This document shows, piece after piece, positions 35,845 through 44,986 of a stretch of DNA of 51,006 bases. Within the stretch, counting starts at the first letter, position 1. Each line of letters starts with the position of its first letter. The DNA lies in assembly GCF_015207375.1 (NCBI RefSeq), contig NZ_JADEWY010000031.1, positions 1-51,006 on the forward strand, in the 5' to 3' direction. This DNA is from Coleofasciculus sp. LEGE 07092 (GTDB lineage Bacteria; Cyanobacteriota; Cyanobacteriia; Cyanobacteriales; Coleofasciculaceae). The position numbers were made by a program, and so were the translations under genes. A model generated the notes under the pieces. The model had not been told where the DNA came from. It saw only the letters and a program-made list of their open reading frames with translations, and searched no databases.

Positions 35845-36394
35845 GCGGCTTTACAATCATTACAACCGTTATAGGTAAAGCCATGGGGAATGAGGGACTC
35901 AAACAAATTGCCGACCCGGTTTATTAATGGTAGCCTTAATATTGAATAGCCAGTAGGATGGCACTTCTATAAATTAAATTGTCAATTTTTGCTGGTCTAG
36001 TATTTACCTACTACGAAGCCTGCGGTCACGACAGAGCCAAAAGTAACGACTGTTAGTGATGGAATATCGGCAACTCAAGCCAATATTTACCTAACAGTGC
36101 CCTCTGACGGATTGGATAATTTATTTATATGAAGACTGCCAGATTAATACTTAGGTTTCCATTCTATAGCTCTGTCGAGACAAGAGTGGAGATGCTGGGT
36201 GTTGGTGCAGTCCTCATTCCCTAAACCACTTGCCGATTGAGCGAGTTCCTGAAACGGGAGCAAGGGCTGTCCGAGCAGTGCTTGATTCTTGCCAAGGTTC
36301 TAGCTACTTGAAACAGAAATCTCAGGTTGTTCGGCATAGGACGTTTCCGGAATCTCGGGCTAGACGGCAAAAGTTTTTGAACGATGTAACACCG
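35845..36394. other. Spacer between the two FHA genes
   Basis: About 550 bases if the second FHA gene starts at its GTG. The downstream half is open in the FHA frame from 36230 (TTG start), but that part reads as low-quality protein rich in Arg and Ser. I see no other gene, and no clear promoter. Confidence 0.35.
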
Positions 36395-36826
36395 GTGATT
36401 ACTCTAACCCTGCTGCATCCGCTCCAGTCTGTACCTGTTCAAAGTTGGCCCTTTGAATCTGAATCTGTAATTCGGATCGGACGGTCTACAGATAATGATG
36501 TTATTCTCTATAGTGCCGTAGTCTCCCGCCACCATGTTGAGCTGCGGCGCAATGGTTCGGGTTGGCAAATTGTTAGTTTGGGTGCAAATGGAACCTATAT
36601 TGATGGGAAACGCATTACCCAAATGCCAGTTATAGATGGAATGATCATTCGTTTGGCGAGTTCGGGTCCAAAAATCCAAATTCATTTTGAGGAAGAATCT
36701 GGAAAAGCAGGACTAGAAACCGTTCTTGGAAAACGAACCTATTCGCGCAAAGGAATCGTAGACCACTCAAAAGATACCCTAGTTGATGCTCAAGAGCAGC
36801 AGGCAGAAGAGGAAAAGAATAACTAA
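36395..36826 (+). CDS. FHA domain protein
   Basis: 143 residues from GTG 36395 (MITLTLLHPLQSVPVQSW); I chose this start because the domain begins there, although the frame is open to 36230 and no clear ribosome site precedes the GTG. FHA motifs: VIRIGRSTDNDVILYS, SRHHVELRRNG and ANGTYIDGKRI. It should bind phosphothreonine peptides. The C-terminal tail is charged (DAQEQQAEEEKNN). It follows another FHA gene and ends 48 bases from the convergent aspartic-protease gene. Confidence 0.85.
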   Translation: MITLTLLHPLQSVPVQSWPFESESVIRIGRSTDNDVILYSAVVSRHHVELRRNGSGWQIVSLGANGTYIDGKRITQMPVIDGMIIRLASSGPKIQIHFEEESGKAGLETVLGKRTYSRKGIVDHSKDTLVDAQEQQAEEEKNN

Positions 36827-36874
36827 GAACTTAAAGAAAAAATAAGTTACGGTTTAAGATTTCTACCTTAAAAT

Positions 36875-37810
36875 TCAGGGTGTCTGAAATTCAACCACAT
36901 CTTGCCGAATTACAACATCATAATGACTGTAAAAATCTTGACCGAGAAGCCCCAGTTCTAGATCAGAACCCGCGATCGCTACTGGAAAATCGTTTTGTAC
37001 GGCTCCCTCAACTCCAATGGATTTTACCTTACCAATAGGAAACTTGACTCCCTTGGCACTGGCAGTATCGGCTACAACTTCACCCTCTGGGACAATACCG
37101 AGGCTTTGAGCCATTGCCTGGGTGACGACTGTCCCACTTGCACCCGTATCAACCACCATCTCAAAAGTCTGCTCCCCATTAAACGTCACCTCAATCACAG
37201 GTGTCCGACCAACACGACGCTTGATGGGGGCTTTAAAAATCGTGGGCTTATCCCTATTCGGCTTTAAGGTTTTTTCGGGTAAAGTTGGATTTTTGGTATC
37301 AGTGGGGGAGGGAGTGGGAGATGTTTTAACCGTTTGAGTTGCTACAGTTATAGGTGCCGGATCGGGGGAAGGAGGACGGGAGGCTTGTTGTTGGGCAATA
37401 GTGAGACTGCGCTGGTATTCGGTAATTTTCGGTTGAGCGATCGCGTGATACGGACTGGAGGAGGGTACTGCTTTTAACAGCTTGATCGCTTCTTGCCAGC
37501 GACTAATTGCAAGCTGCCAATCATCGGCAGACTGGGCAGATTGACCAATAGTAGCGGCACTGTATGCCGCATCAAGAGCCTGCTGATAGGCTTCCTTGTC
37601 GCTCAGTTTGGGTTGGCCGGTTGGTGTTGCGGCTGGTTCGGGATTAGCGGGTGATATTGAGACAGGGCTTGGATCTGGAGACGTGGCAATGGGTTGTGAG
37701 GGTTCGTGGGAACGCCATACAGCGTTGATGCGGCTGCAAGCCCCATTCATTACAGCGAGAACACCTAAAAGTAATAAGATGAATGTGCGATCGCAAGAAG
37801 GCATGAGCAT
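36875..37810 (-). CDS. Lipoprotein with retropepsin-like aspartic protease domain
   Basis: 311 residues. The start FILLLLGVLAVMNGACSR has a lipobox-like MNGAC, so lipid anchoring is likely. A helical stretch at about 70-140 (AYQQALDAAYSAATIGQSAQ) may be TPR-like. The C-terminal 120 residues are a clan-AA protease (VIEVTFNGEQTFEMVVDTGASGTVVT with the DTGAS active-site motif, then LLGQDFYSHYDVVI). Members act as single-domain dimers. Substrate unknown. Start: ATG 37810; a second ATG two codons on is possible. Confidence 0.87.
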   Translation of the reverse strand: MLMPSCDRTFILLLLGVLAVMNGACSRINAVWRSHEPSQPIATSPDPSPVSISPANPEPAATPTGQPKLSDKEAYQQALDAAYSAATIGQSAQSADDWQLAISRWQEAIKLLKAVPSSSPYHAIAQPKITEYQRSLTIAQQQASRPPSPDPAPITVATQTVKTSPTPSPTDTKNPTLPEKTLKPNRDKPTIFKAPIKRRVGRTPVIEVTFNGEQTFEMVVDTGASGTVVTQAMAQSLGIVPEGEVVADTASAKGVKFPIGKVKSIGVEGAVQNDFPVAIAGSDLELGLLGQDFYSHYDVVIRQDVVEFQTP

Positions 37811-38085
37811 GAATGGCGGATGACCTATCTTTCAGACTCCCCCGATTTTGGTACTGGTAAGTGTTCCCCTTGGGTCGCCCTAGTTGAAGTTTGTACACAT
37901 CGAATAGGAATTGTCAAGATCAATCCTTTCTACACTGTCTACGCTAAAACTGATCTTGTTTCGGGCAGCCCAATCAGCGATTCTAAGTTAGTGATATCTT
38001 TTCCAGTTTAGCTTCAGAGGCTCGATTATCAGCTTCTCCACAAAAAAACACGGCTATTATATTCGGCTTTCCTCATAGCTCCACT

Positions 38086-38115
38086 CCCCCCAGGCTTTTT
38101 AAGTCGGGGGTTTTT
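38086..38115 (+). terminator. Hairpin with T tail
   Basis: CCCCCAGGCTT and AAGTCGGGGG form an interrupted stem (G-C-rich ends), followed by TTTTTG. It looks like a rho-independent terminator on the plus strand, yet no convincing plus-strand gene ends just before it. Confidence 0.5.
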
Positions 38116-38273
38116 GTTTGTCTGCTGTTATAGCCAAAATCTCAAGAGTTACAGCGGTTTTTCAGTTATACGACGTTAGCCGTGTTCAGACAACTTGTGC
38201 AAAAAACGATCGCTTGATAGATAGTAGTAATTAGGGTTGCTGAAGGTAGCGCCTGCGATTAAAGGAGAACTTT

Positions 38274-38511
38274 ATGAAACATTTCTTTGCAGTTGCCACG
38301 GTGGGTACAGCTTTCGGATTGCTTCAATCAATAACAAGCACGCCAGCTAGGGCTGCTTTTCGATTATCTCTGCCTAATTCGGGGTCAAGTTGTTGCTGCT
38401 ACCGTTCCCGAACCGATTTCAGCCTTGGGATTGTTAGCAATGGGTGCTTTCGGTGCAGCTTCGCAGCTAAAGCGCAAAGAGAATCCTATCAAATTACCTA
38501 GAAATAACTGA
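38274..38511 (+). pseudogene. Broken PEP-CTERM protein gene
   Basis: ATG 38274 opens with a signal peptide (MKHFFAVATVGTAFGLLQSI...TPARA) and an A/G-rich ribosome site (AAAGGAGAA) precedes it. In the +1 frame the sequence reads VVAATVPEPISALGLLAMG followed by a short hydrophobic stretch and basic LKRKEN, ending TGA 38511: a PEP-CTERM sorting anchor. The two parts are out of frame by one base, and only about 20 residues lie between them, so both a frameshift and a loss of the mature domain are implied. The annotated-looking 75-codon frame is an artefact of the shift. Confidence 0.75.
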
Positions 38512-38632
38512 AGCAAAATATTTCTGGCAATTCCCAAAACCCAATCTCCCAGACTTTTTTGTGCCATGCGATAATATCCTGTCAGCTATGAGTTGTTCTT
38601 TTCCACTAACAACAAACCCCAAATAATTGCTT

Positions 38633-39781
38633 ATGCCTACTTCTTCGGCTACACCTGCTCTGCTCGTACTGGCAGATGGGACATCTTACCAAGGCTTGTC
38701 TTTCGGTGCTTCTGGTACTGCGATTGGAGAAGTGGTGTTTAACACCGCCATGACAGGTTATCAGGAGGTAGCAACCGATCCCAGCTACTGCGGTCAGATT
38801 GTCACCTTCACTTATCCCGAACTCGGAAACACTGGGATTAATCCGGAGGATGAAGAATCTGCCCATCCTCAAATTCGGGGTGCGATCGCTCGTAACATCT
38901 GCTGGCGTCCGAGCAACTGGCGAGCAACCCAGTCCTTGCCGGATTATCTCAAAGAACACAACATTCCCGGAATTTACGGGATCGATACGAGAGCACTCAC
39001 TCGCAAGCTGCGTTCAGTTGGAGCCATGAACGGCGGTATTTCCACGGAAATCCTCGACCCGGGCACGTTACTCGAACGAGTGCAAGCCTCCCCCAGTATG
39101 GCGGGATTAAATCTGGTGCGAGAAGTTACCACTAAAGATGTTTACGAATGGTCTGATCCCACCGATATCAATTGGGAATTCTGTCCAGCCCTCGAAAAAT
39201 TTAAGGGAGAAGCCCTAACCGTTGTAGCGATCGATTTTGGCATCAAGCGCAACATCTTAAGACGTCTGGCTAGCTATGGCTGTCGGGTTATTGTCGTTCC
39301 TGCCAATACACCCCCAGAGGACATTCTTAAGCATAACCCCGATGGAATTTTTCTATCAAACGGTCCAGGAGACCCTGCTGCTGTCAGCGAAGGGATCGAA
39401 ACCACTAAAGCCTTGTTAAAAGGTGAACAACCCATATTCGGAATTTGTATGGGACACCAGATTCTCGGTCTTTCGATGGGGGCTGAAACCTTCAAGCTTA
39501 AATTCGGTCATCGGGGCTTAAATCACCCAGCCGGGTTACAGCAGCAGGTGGAAATTACCAGTCAGAACCATGGTTTTGCAATCAATGCTGATTCCTTGGG
39601 GGCTGATGTAGAAATTACCCACCTGAACCTTAATGACCGCACTATAGCTGGGTTGCGTCACAAGTCGTTGCCCTTCTTCTCGGTGCAGTATCACCCAGAA
39701 GCGAGTCCCGGTCCTCACGATGCTGATTACCTGTTTGAGCAATTCGTTGAGTCGATGCGATCGCGCAAAGCGAATCGGTAA
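38633..39781 (+). CDS. carA: Carbamoyl-phosphate synthase small subunit
   Basis: 382 residues from ATG 38633. It is the glutamine amidotransferase subunit that feeds ammonia to CarB for arginine and pyrimidine synthesis. Small-subunit start [18 protein letters not shown] and [20 protein letters not shown]; class I amidotransferase Cys in [15 protein letters not shown], and His/Glu in [18 protein letters not shown]. Complete and of usual length. carB is not in the window. A TTG two codons upstream is also open. Confidence 0.97.
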   Translation: MPTSSATPALLVLADGTSYQGLSFGASGTAIGEVVFNTAMTGYQEVATDPSYCGQIVTFTYPELGNTGINPEDEESAHPQIRGAIARNICWRPSNWRATQSLPDYLKEHNIPGIYGIDTRALTRKLRSVGAMNGGISTEILDPGTLLERVQASPSMAGLNLVREVTTKDVYEWSDPTDINWEFCPALEKFKGEALTVVAIDFGIKRNILRRLASYGCRVIVVPANTPPEDILKHNPDGIFLSNGPGDPAAVSEGIETTKALLKGEQPIFGICMGHQILGLSMGAETFKLKFGHRGLNHPAGLQQQVEITSQNHGFAINADSLGADVEITHLNLNDRTIAGLRHKSLPFFSVQYHPEASPGPHDADYLFEQFVESMRSRKANR

Positions 39782-39976
39782 AACCAATCCCATCGCCAAA
39801 GATATTGGTGAAGGTTTGGATGAGCGGCAAACTTCTCGCTATACTATTCGAGATGGTGTACTACCGTATTCACTCCAAAGCCAATAACGGCTGTGGAACG
39901 TTTAATTCTATTGCTGTGTGACTAAAACTGCGCTCTTGCAGCAAAGTACACCGCAAGATATACTTGGAAGTCGCTC

Positions 39977-40043
39977 GGATAGAATAGTAACAGACTCAAT
40001 TGTCTTCCCAATAGGAAGGCTAAGTATCTGCCCAATTCTATCC
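39977..40043 (+). promoter_or_regulatory. Possible structured leader upstream of the STAS gene
   Basis: GGATAGAAT (39977-39985) is the exact complement of ATTCTATCC (40035-40043), and between them CTTCC/GGAAG (40004-40018) form a small hairpin. The two nested stems lie about 95 bases before the STAS ATT codon. Not matched to any known riboswitch. Confidence 0.3.
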
Positions 40044-40136
40044 CATTGATCCCAGACTCTAATTAGGGAGTCGTACCCCTTGACGGTGGGAATCAAAAAT
40101 GTTCTGATATCGTTTGAGTACAGCTAGGAGGGTGTT

Positions 40137-40505
40137 ATTCCTGAGCCACTAACCCTGACAGTCAGCTTAAGGGGCACTCGCGAAGTCAAGGAAAATTACC
40201 AGCTTTTCCGCCTCACGGGTTTATTAGATGCATTTTCAGAACCAACGTTTCGGAAAGTGCTGAGTAAGTGTGTTGATGACGGACCCAAAAACATTGTTTT
40301 GGATCTTTCTAAAATCGATTTTGTCGATAGCTCTGGATTGGGCGCTTTGGTGCAGCTAGTTAAAAAAGCTCAAAGTGCTGAAGGGAGCCTGCAAATTGTG
40401 ACGAATCCCCGCGTGACTCAGACGGTAAAGCTGGTACGCCTAGAACAATTTCTCTCGCTTCAACCCTCAGTTGAAGTTGCCTTAGAGAAGGTCAAGAAAC
40501 CATAG
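40137..40505 (+). CDS. STAS-domain anti-sigma-factor antagonist with an ATT start
   Basis: 122 residues if translation begins at ATT 40137. The frame has no ATG, GTG or TTG between an upstream TAG and the STAS core's first strand; a GTG at 40257 would cut away the first third of the domain. AGGAGG at 40126-40131 lies five bases before the ATT, an ideal Shine-Dalgarno. The domain starts PEPLTLTVSLRGTREVKENY and includes the conserved phosphorylation-site loop FVDSSGLGALVQ. Such proteins reverse the hold of anti-sigma factors in a partner-switching path. No kinase or phosphatase partner is adjacent. Confidence 0.8.
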   Translation: MPEPLTLTVSLRGTREVKENYQLFRLTGLLDAFSEPTFRKVLSKCVDDGPKNIVLDLSKIDFVDSSGLGALVQLVKKAQSAEGSLQIVTNPRVTQTVKLVRLEQFLSLQPSVEVALEKVKKP

Positions 40506-40533
40506 CGGAAAAAACCCTTGGGTAAGATTGAGG

Positions 40534-40552
40534 GGCGGGTATTCAACCCGCC
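40534..40552 (+). terminator. Hairpin after the STAS gene
   Basis: GGCGGGT, five bases, ACCCGCC: a perfect 7-bp stem 29 bases after the STAS stop. A weak T-containing tail follows, so it may end or slow transcription between the STAS and mrnC genes. Confidence 0.5.
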
Positions 40553-40630
40553 TTCGATCTGTTAGGGTAGGAGGGGAAGAAACTGTAACTTAAGTCATTA
40601 TCATTGAGAGGTAGAGGTCGGACAAAGGTT

Positions 40631-41119
40631 GTGACATCACAAGAGGAAGAGATTTCAAGCGTCTTGGAAACCAAGTCGGCGCTCTCTTGGGCGGAAGTCC
40701 GATTTAAACAACTTAGTACCGTTGCCAATTCTCCATCTCAAATGCAGCAAATTCCACCGGCTTCTTTGGCATATTTGGGAGACGCTGTTTATGAACTTTA
40801 TATTCGCACTCACTATTTGCTGCCGTCTAGACGCCTTTCGGACTATCACAATCGGGTAGTGGGTGAAGTCCGAGCTGAAAGTCAAGCCAGTACCCTGCGA
40901 TCGCTCGAACCCCACCTCACCGATCCCGAACTCGAAATACTCCGACGCGGACGCAATGCGGCTACAGGGACTACGCGACGTATTGATCGAACCCTTTATC
41001 AACAGGCAACTAGCTTAGAAACATTGCTTGGATATCTCTACTTGAGTGATCCCCAACGCCTGATCCAACTACTGGCGCATTTAGAACTCGAACCCACTGA
41101 AAAAGTCATCAACTCTTAA
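40631..41119 (+). CDS. mrnC: Mini-ribonuclease III
   Basis: 162 residues from GTG 40631 ([10 protein letters not shown]); a TTG nine codons upstream is also open but the Arg/Gly-rich extension looks spurious. The RNase III-like catalytic region is [20 protein letters not shown], with the conserved Asp, and [34 protein letters not shown]. There is no dsRNA-binding domain, as in Mini-III, which matures 23S rRNA ends. Four bases separate it from rlmB, so the two rRNA-processing genes are translationally coupled. Confidence 0.94.
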   Translation: MTSQEEEISSVLETKSALSWAEVRFKQLSTVANSPSQMQQIPPASLAYLGDAVYELYIRTHYLLPSRRLSDYHNRVVGEVRAESQASTLRSLEPHLTDPELEILRRGRNAATGTTRRIDRTLYQQATSLETLLGYLYLSDPQRLIQLLAHLELEPTEKVINS

Positions 41120-41123
41120 CAAT

Positions 41124-42113
41124 ATGGCTAATCAAGACCGCCGCCCTCATGCTCCCGGCAAACCAAAGCGAGGGAAGCCCATTCGCGCAAGCAAACCTCA
41201 GAACGGGAAGCCAAAATTCCGCAAGTCTTTCCTCTCGAAGTCAGAGAAAGAGATTACCGCATCCGGTAAACCTCAACAGCGTCTGTCTCTTCATCGAAAG
41301 CCCACTGAGTCAACATCTTCTGACATATCGGAGTCAGAAGATGTTGACTTGATTTATGGTCGTCATCCCGTCCTTGCCGCTTTAGAAAATCAGCGCCAGC
41401 TCAACCGAGTTTGGATCATTCCCCAGCTTCGTTACGATCCCCGCTTTCACTCCTTATTGCAACAGGCAAAAGCCAACGGCACGGTAGTAGATGAAGTTGA
41501 ACCCCGACGCCTTAGCCAAATTACAGACGGAGCTAACCATCAAGGTGTTGCCGCTCAAATTGCTCCTTATTCCTACAAAGAGTTGGGCGATTTGATAGAA
41601 AAGGCAAAATTGGCAACTGATCAGCCAGTCATCATCGCTTGCGACGGCATTACCGATCCTCACAACTTGGGCGCAATTATTCGCACGGCAGAAGCCATAG
41701 GTGCTCAGGGTTTAGTCATTCCCCAGCGCCGCGCGGCAGGCGTTACCTCTACCGTGATGAAAGTGGCAGCGGGAGCGTTAGAAACATTTTCGATTGCCAG
41801 GGTTGTCAATCTCAGCCGCGCCCTAGAAGAATTGAAAGCCGCTGGCTTTTGGATTTACGGCACGAGTTCTGATACTGGTAAACTACTACACACTGTTGAC
41901 TTTTCAGGTTCGGTAGTATTAGTTATTGGCTCAGAGGGTAATGGTCTGAGCCTACGGACACAACGTTGCTGTGACGCTTTAGTTTCGATTCCCTTACACG
42001 GCAAGACTCCCAGCCTCAATGCCTCAGTCGCAGCGGCAATGGCTTTGTACGAAACCTATCGTCAGCGTTGGTCAAGTTTAGTGTATCTTGACGAGCGGGG
42101 AAAAGATTCTTGA
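41124..42113 (+). CDS. rlmB: 23S rRNA 2'-O-methyltransferase of the SpoU/TrmH family (RlmB-like)
   Basis: 329 residues. The first 75 residues are a basic Lys/Arg/Pro/Ser tail, then the substrate-binding domain ([25 protein letters not shown]) and a SPOUT knot with motif 1 ([24 protein letters not shown]), motif 2 ([13 protein letters not shown]) and motif 3 ([24 protein letters not shown]). RlmB methylates G2251 in E. coli 23S rRNA. The order mrnC-rlmB is a sensible rRNA maturation operon. Start ATG 41124. Confidence 0.95.
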   Translation: MANQDRRPHAPGKPKRGKPIRASKPQNGKPKFRKSFLSKSEKEITASGKPQQRLSLHRKPTESTSSDISESEDVDLIYGRHPVLAALENQRQLNRVWIIPQLRYDPRFHSLLQQAKANGTVVDEVEPRRLSQITDGANHQGVAAQIAPYSYKELGDLIEKAKLATDQPVIIACDGITDPHNLGAIIRTAEAIGAQGLVIPQRRAAGVTSTVMKVAAGALETFSIARVVNLSRALEELKAAGFWIYGTSSDTGKLLHTVDFSGSVVLVIGSEGNGLSLRTQRCCDALVSIPLHGKTPSLNASVAAAMALYETYRQRWSSLVYLDERGKDS

Positions 42114-42199
42114 AAAAAAGAAACGTAAAGTAGTATAACAAACTGTAAAGGTAGGGTATTAACAAGACCACATAGTATCCCGTCTACTAGGTAAAGAGG

Positions 42200-42487
42200 A
42201 TGAAAGAAGTGTTAATCCAGATTCTCCAGTTTTTAGGATTGGCTTTTTGGGTAGAAATCACCACCAAAACCCCCCAATGCACCTATTACTTCGGTCCTTT
42301 CTTGAGCAAGAAGGATGCTGAAGCTGCCCAGGGTGGGTATGTTGAAGATTTAGAAAACGAAGGCGCTCAAAGCATTGCCGTAACCGTCAAACGCTGCAAA
42401 CCAACTAACCTCACCATTTTCGATGAAGAAGTGGGGGAAATGATTGAGAGCCGACAGATCCCAACGTTTAGTGGGCAACTATCCTAG
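42200..42487 (+). CDS. DUF1816 protein
   Basis: 95 residues with the DUF1816 signature: LGLAFWVEITTKTPQCTYYFGPFLSKKDAEAAQGGYVEDLENEGAQ. The domain resembles the small CpcD-like linker fold in size, but its function is not established. It is common in cyanobacteria. ATG start with AAAGAGG upstream. It is followed by a convergent hairpin terminator. Confidence 0.9.
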   Translation: MKEVLIQILQFLGLAFWVEITTKTPQCTYYFGPFLSKKDAEAAQGGYVEDLENEGAQSIAVTVKRCKPTNLTIFDEEVGEMIESRQIPTFSGQLS

Positions 42488-42533
42488 CGGCAATATCAAT
42501 AAAAATTGGTAAAACACCTGAGTAACTAACCTT

Positions 42534-42555
42534 CCCCCGTCCTTTAGCGCGGGGG
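42534..42555. terminator. Hairpin between convergent genes
   Basis: CCCCCG, a ten-base loop, CGGGGG. It lies between the ends of the DUF1816 gene and the minus-strand hydrolase gene, where a shared terminator is expected. From memory, hairpins of this form are also seen at ends of IS200/IS605-type elements, but no transposase is near. Confidence 0.55.
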
Positions 42556-42577
42556 ATTAAGACTCAACCTTTATGTT

Positions 42578-43411
42578 TCAGCGTTTATTGACAACTTGAG
42601 GATTAAGTTCAACCCATCGATCAATGTCGCTGATTACCTGTTCGGGAATTTCCCAAGGAAATAGATGAGCAGTGTTTGGATAGCAGTGCCACTGGCAATC
42701 TTGGAGATATTGAGCCGTTTCTCGACTCGATTCGGCTGTTATATGTCGATCCGCTTCTCCAGCTAGCACCAGGCAGGGACACTTTATCTGCTTTATGTCT
42801 GCTAGTCGATTATATCCAGTTCTGAGGGCAGTATTGAGGGCGCGGGTGGCAGCGTTAGAGGTTTGCAGGTAAGCTGGCATTGCTTCCTGGGCAAGATAAT
42901 GGTAAGCCGTGGGGCTATGTTGTTGGATCAGGTAGCGATAAAGCGATCGCTTGCCAAAGGTTTCAATATTCCACTGCCATCCAGGTTGTACCCGATTCAA
43001 GATCGATGCGATCCCGGTGTAAAGATTATCCTCCCAGCTTATAGGGGGATGACTGCCTCTGGGTCTAGCGGCTGTGGCAACTAGAATCAAACCACTGACC
43101 CGTTCCGGGAACCGCAGTGCCAATTCCATTGCCAGAATTCCTCCCAGCGACCATCCGAGGACTAAACAGCGATCAATTTGGAAGCGGTTGAGAACACCCT
43201 CGAGATCGCTCAAATGCTCGCTCATCTGAAAATCCCCAATGGAGCGACTGCGCCCGTAGCCTCGCAAATCCGGAGCTAGAGTCTGGAACCGCTGAGATAG
43301 GTGCTGGGTAAATACAGACAAGGAACGACCTGATCCTGGATGACCGTGCAAGCAGAGAATGGGAAAACCTTTTCCTTGAAGGTAAACGTTGAGTTCAACG
43401 GGTTTCCTCAC
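42578..43411 (-). CDS. Alpha/beta hydrolase
   Basis: 277 residues. The fold is shown by FPILCLHGHPGSGRS (oxyanion His-Gly), the nucleophile elbow VLGWSLGGILA and the late acid/His pair (VLAGEADRHI and NTAHLFPWE). A cap region lies between (about 130-200). Substrate unknown; similar to the 2-hydroxymuconic-semialdehyde hydrolase/haloperoxidase-like group. No neighbours in the same direction close by. ATG start at 43411. Confidence 0.9.
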   Translation of the reverse strand: MRKPVELNVYLQGKGFPILCLHGHPGSGRSLSVFTQHLSQRFQTLAPDLRGYGRSRSIGDFQMSEHLSDLEGVLNRFQIDRCLVLGWSLGGILAMELALRFPERVSGLILVATAARPRGSHPPISWEDNLYTGIASILNRVQPGWQWNIETFGKRSLYRYLIQQHSPTAYHYLAQEAMPAYLQTSNAATRALNTALRTGYNRLADIKQIKCPCLVLAGEADRHITAESSRETAQYLQDCQWHCYPNTAHLFPWEIPEQVISDIDRWVELNPQVVNKR

Positions 43412-43506
43412 AGATCCCTTTAATTCCTTAACTATCGTGATCCTAACCCAATCCTTAAATTATTGTAATACTATTCTTGCTAAAATCAGTGAAAACGCTG
43501 TTTTCA

Positions 43507-43557
43507 ATCCGCCATTTGGCGGATGACAATTGACATAACGGTTGCATAGCAGATAAG
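43507..43557 (+). promoter_or_regulatory. Palindrome and promoter-like boxes before a small gene
   Basis: ATCCGCCATTTGGCGGAT at 43507-43524 is a perfect palindrome with 8-bp arms. TTGACA follows at 43530-43535 and GATAAG at 43552-43557 (16-base spacing). The ATG of the next gene is only ten bases further, so the transcript would be nearly leaderless. The palindrome may be an operator. Confidence 0.4.
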
Positions 43558-43567
43558 GGTTCACGTT

Positions 43568-43762
43568 ATGTCATCAAACTTTATTCAATCCCGAGTTTCC
43601 AGATTGCCTTTATCCCAGAAAGTACTGCTCAAATCCCAGTACCGAACGTTAGGTTTGGTAACAGAAGATAAATTTGAGACGTGGTTGATGACTCTAGAAG
43701 AGCGATGGGCTTCCGAAGTTGTCGCCTGTCTCCAGGGTAAATTTCCAGATTGGCGCGGTTAA
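43568..43762 (+). CDS. Small hypothetical protein
   Basis: 64 residues, MSSNFIQSRVSRLPLSQKVL at the start and FETWLMTLEERWASEVVACL later. It is mostly helical and lacks a membrane segment. No domain recognised. The promoter-like boxes and palindrome just upstream support it as a real gene. It ends 25 bases before the convergent antiporter gene. Confidence 0.6.
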   Translation: MSSNFIQSRVSRLPLSQKVLLKSQYRTLGLVTEDKFETWLMTLEERWASEVVACLQGKFPDWRG

Positions 43763-43787
43763 GTTTTCCTGCAACCGAAATATTTAG

Positions 43788-44870
43788 TTAGGTTTTGCGC
43801 ACAGCACGAATTGCCAGAATCGCTAGTGTGACTACAGTCAGCGGCATTACAAAGACTATCATGATGATGCTAAACTCAGCTAAAGCTTGGTGTTCAGTCG
43901 CGTTCAGAAACAGATACATCGTGTAGGCGGCGTAATATGCTAAGAAGAGAAATCCTTCCCAGCGAGCGATCCTGTAGCCTGTAAAAAAAATTGGCAGGCA
44001 AGCCACTGCTACTGCGATCATTACCGGGAGGTCGAAGTTCAAAGCAGGTTTTGCAATTGGTACGCCGTTAGGTGCCACTAAACTAGACAGCCCGAGTACC
44101 AACAGAATGTTAAAGATATTGCTGCCAATAGCATTACCGACAGCAATATCCCTTTCGCCACGGATACCAGCGATGATTGAAGTTGCAATTTCTGGCAACG
44201 ACGTTCCGACGGCAACAATCGTTAACCCGATAATTAACTCACTGACTCCAAAAGTTCTCGCTAAAACAACCGCCCCACTGATTAGCCAGTTTGCTCCCAG
44301 TACCAGCATTCCTAAACCGATAATAATGAGTCCCAACTGGGGTGCTATCTGCTTGATTCCTTGGCGAGATCTACGATTCCTTTGTGCTTGAGTCAATTCC
44401 TCTGTACTATTCTGGCTTTCTCTGCGACCTTGGTAAACAGTAAAGAACGTGTAGGCGATCGCTCCGATACACAGGACGATCCCATCGAATTTACCCAGCC
44501 TACCATCCAAGCCCATCAACAACACTAGAAAGGATAGTCCAGCCATTAAAGGAACGTCTAGCCGCACCAACTGCCGCGAGACAATCAGCGGAGCGACGGC
44601 TGCCGAAGAACCCAGAATTAGCAAAATATTCGCAATGTTGCTACCAACGACATTGCCAGTGGCAATATCAGCTTGCCCCGCATAGCTAGACTGCACGGAT
44701 ACGGCTAATTCAGGGGCACTCGTGCCGTAGGCAACCACGGTCAATCCTACCACTAGCGGTGATAAACCAGCAGTTACAGCCAATCGGGATGCACCCCGTA
44801 CCAGAATCTCCGCTCCGGCTACCAATAGGAAAACTCCAGTGATAAATAACAGTAACGTGATGGTATCCAT
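43788..44870 (-). CDS. Calcium/sodium antiporter of the CaCA family (YrbG-like)
   Basis: 360 residues, about ten membrane segments in two inverted halves. The two alpha repeats are GNVVGSNIANILLILGSS (about residue 72) and GNAIGSNIFNILLVLGLS (about 238), each with the conserved acidic partner in PELAVSVQSS and PEIATSIIAG. This is the K+-independent bacterial type, exchanging Na+ or H+ for Ca2+ in the plasma membrane. Complete. The larB gene lies upstream on the same strand, 116 bases away. Confidence 0.94.
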   Translation of the reverse strand: MDTITLLLFITGVFLLVAGAEILVRGASRLAVTAGLSPLVVGLTVVAYGTSAPELAVSVQSSYAGQADIATGNVVGSNIANILLILGSSAAVAPLIVSRQLVRLDVPLMAGLSFLVLLMGLDGRLGKFDGIVLCIGAIAYTFFTVYQGRRESQNSTEELTQAQRNRRSRQGIKQIAPQLGLIIIGLGMLVLGANWLISGAVVLARTFGVSELIIGLTIVAVGTSLPEIATSIIAGIRGERDIAVGNAIGSNIFNILLVLGLSSLVAPNGVPIAKPALNFDLPVMIAVAVACLPIFFTGYRIARWEGFLFLAYYAAYTMYLFLNATEHQALAEFSIIMIVFVMPLTVVTLAILAIRAVRKT

Positions 44871-44986
44871 CCGCTTAGGTTAGGTGTCAGTGATACATAT
44901 TGTCAAAATTTGGGGAGTAGGGAATGGGGAATCTGTGGGCGTAGCGTCTAATCATTGAGGGGGAATTGGTTTATTATTGTCTCCGT

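Noticed and set aside
37820..38011. 63-codon plus-strand frame followed by a terminator-like hairpin
   Set aside because: No recognisable composition or ribosome site; it covers the upstream region of the aspartic-protease gene and is more likely promoter DNA.
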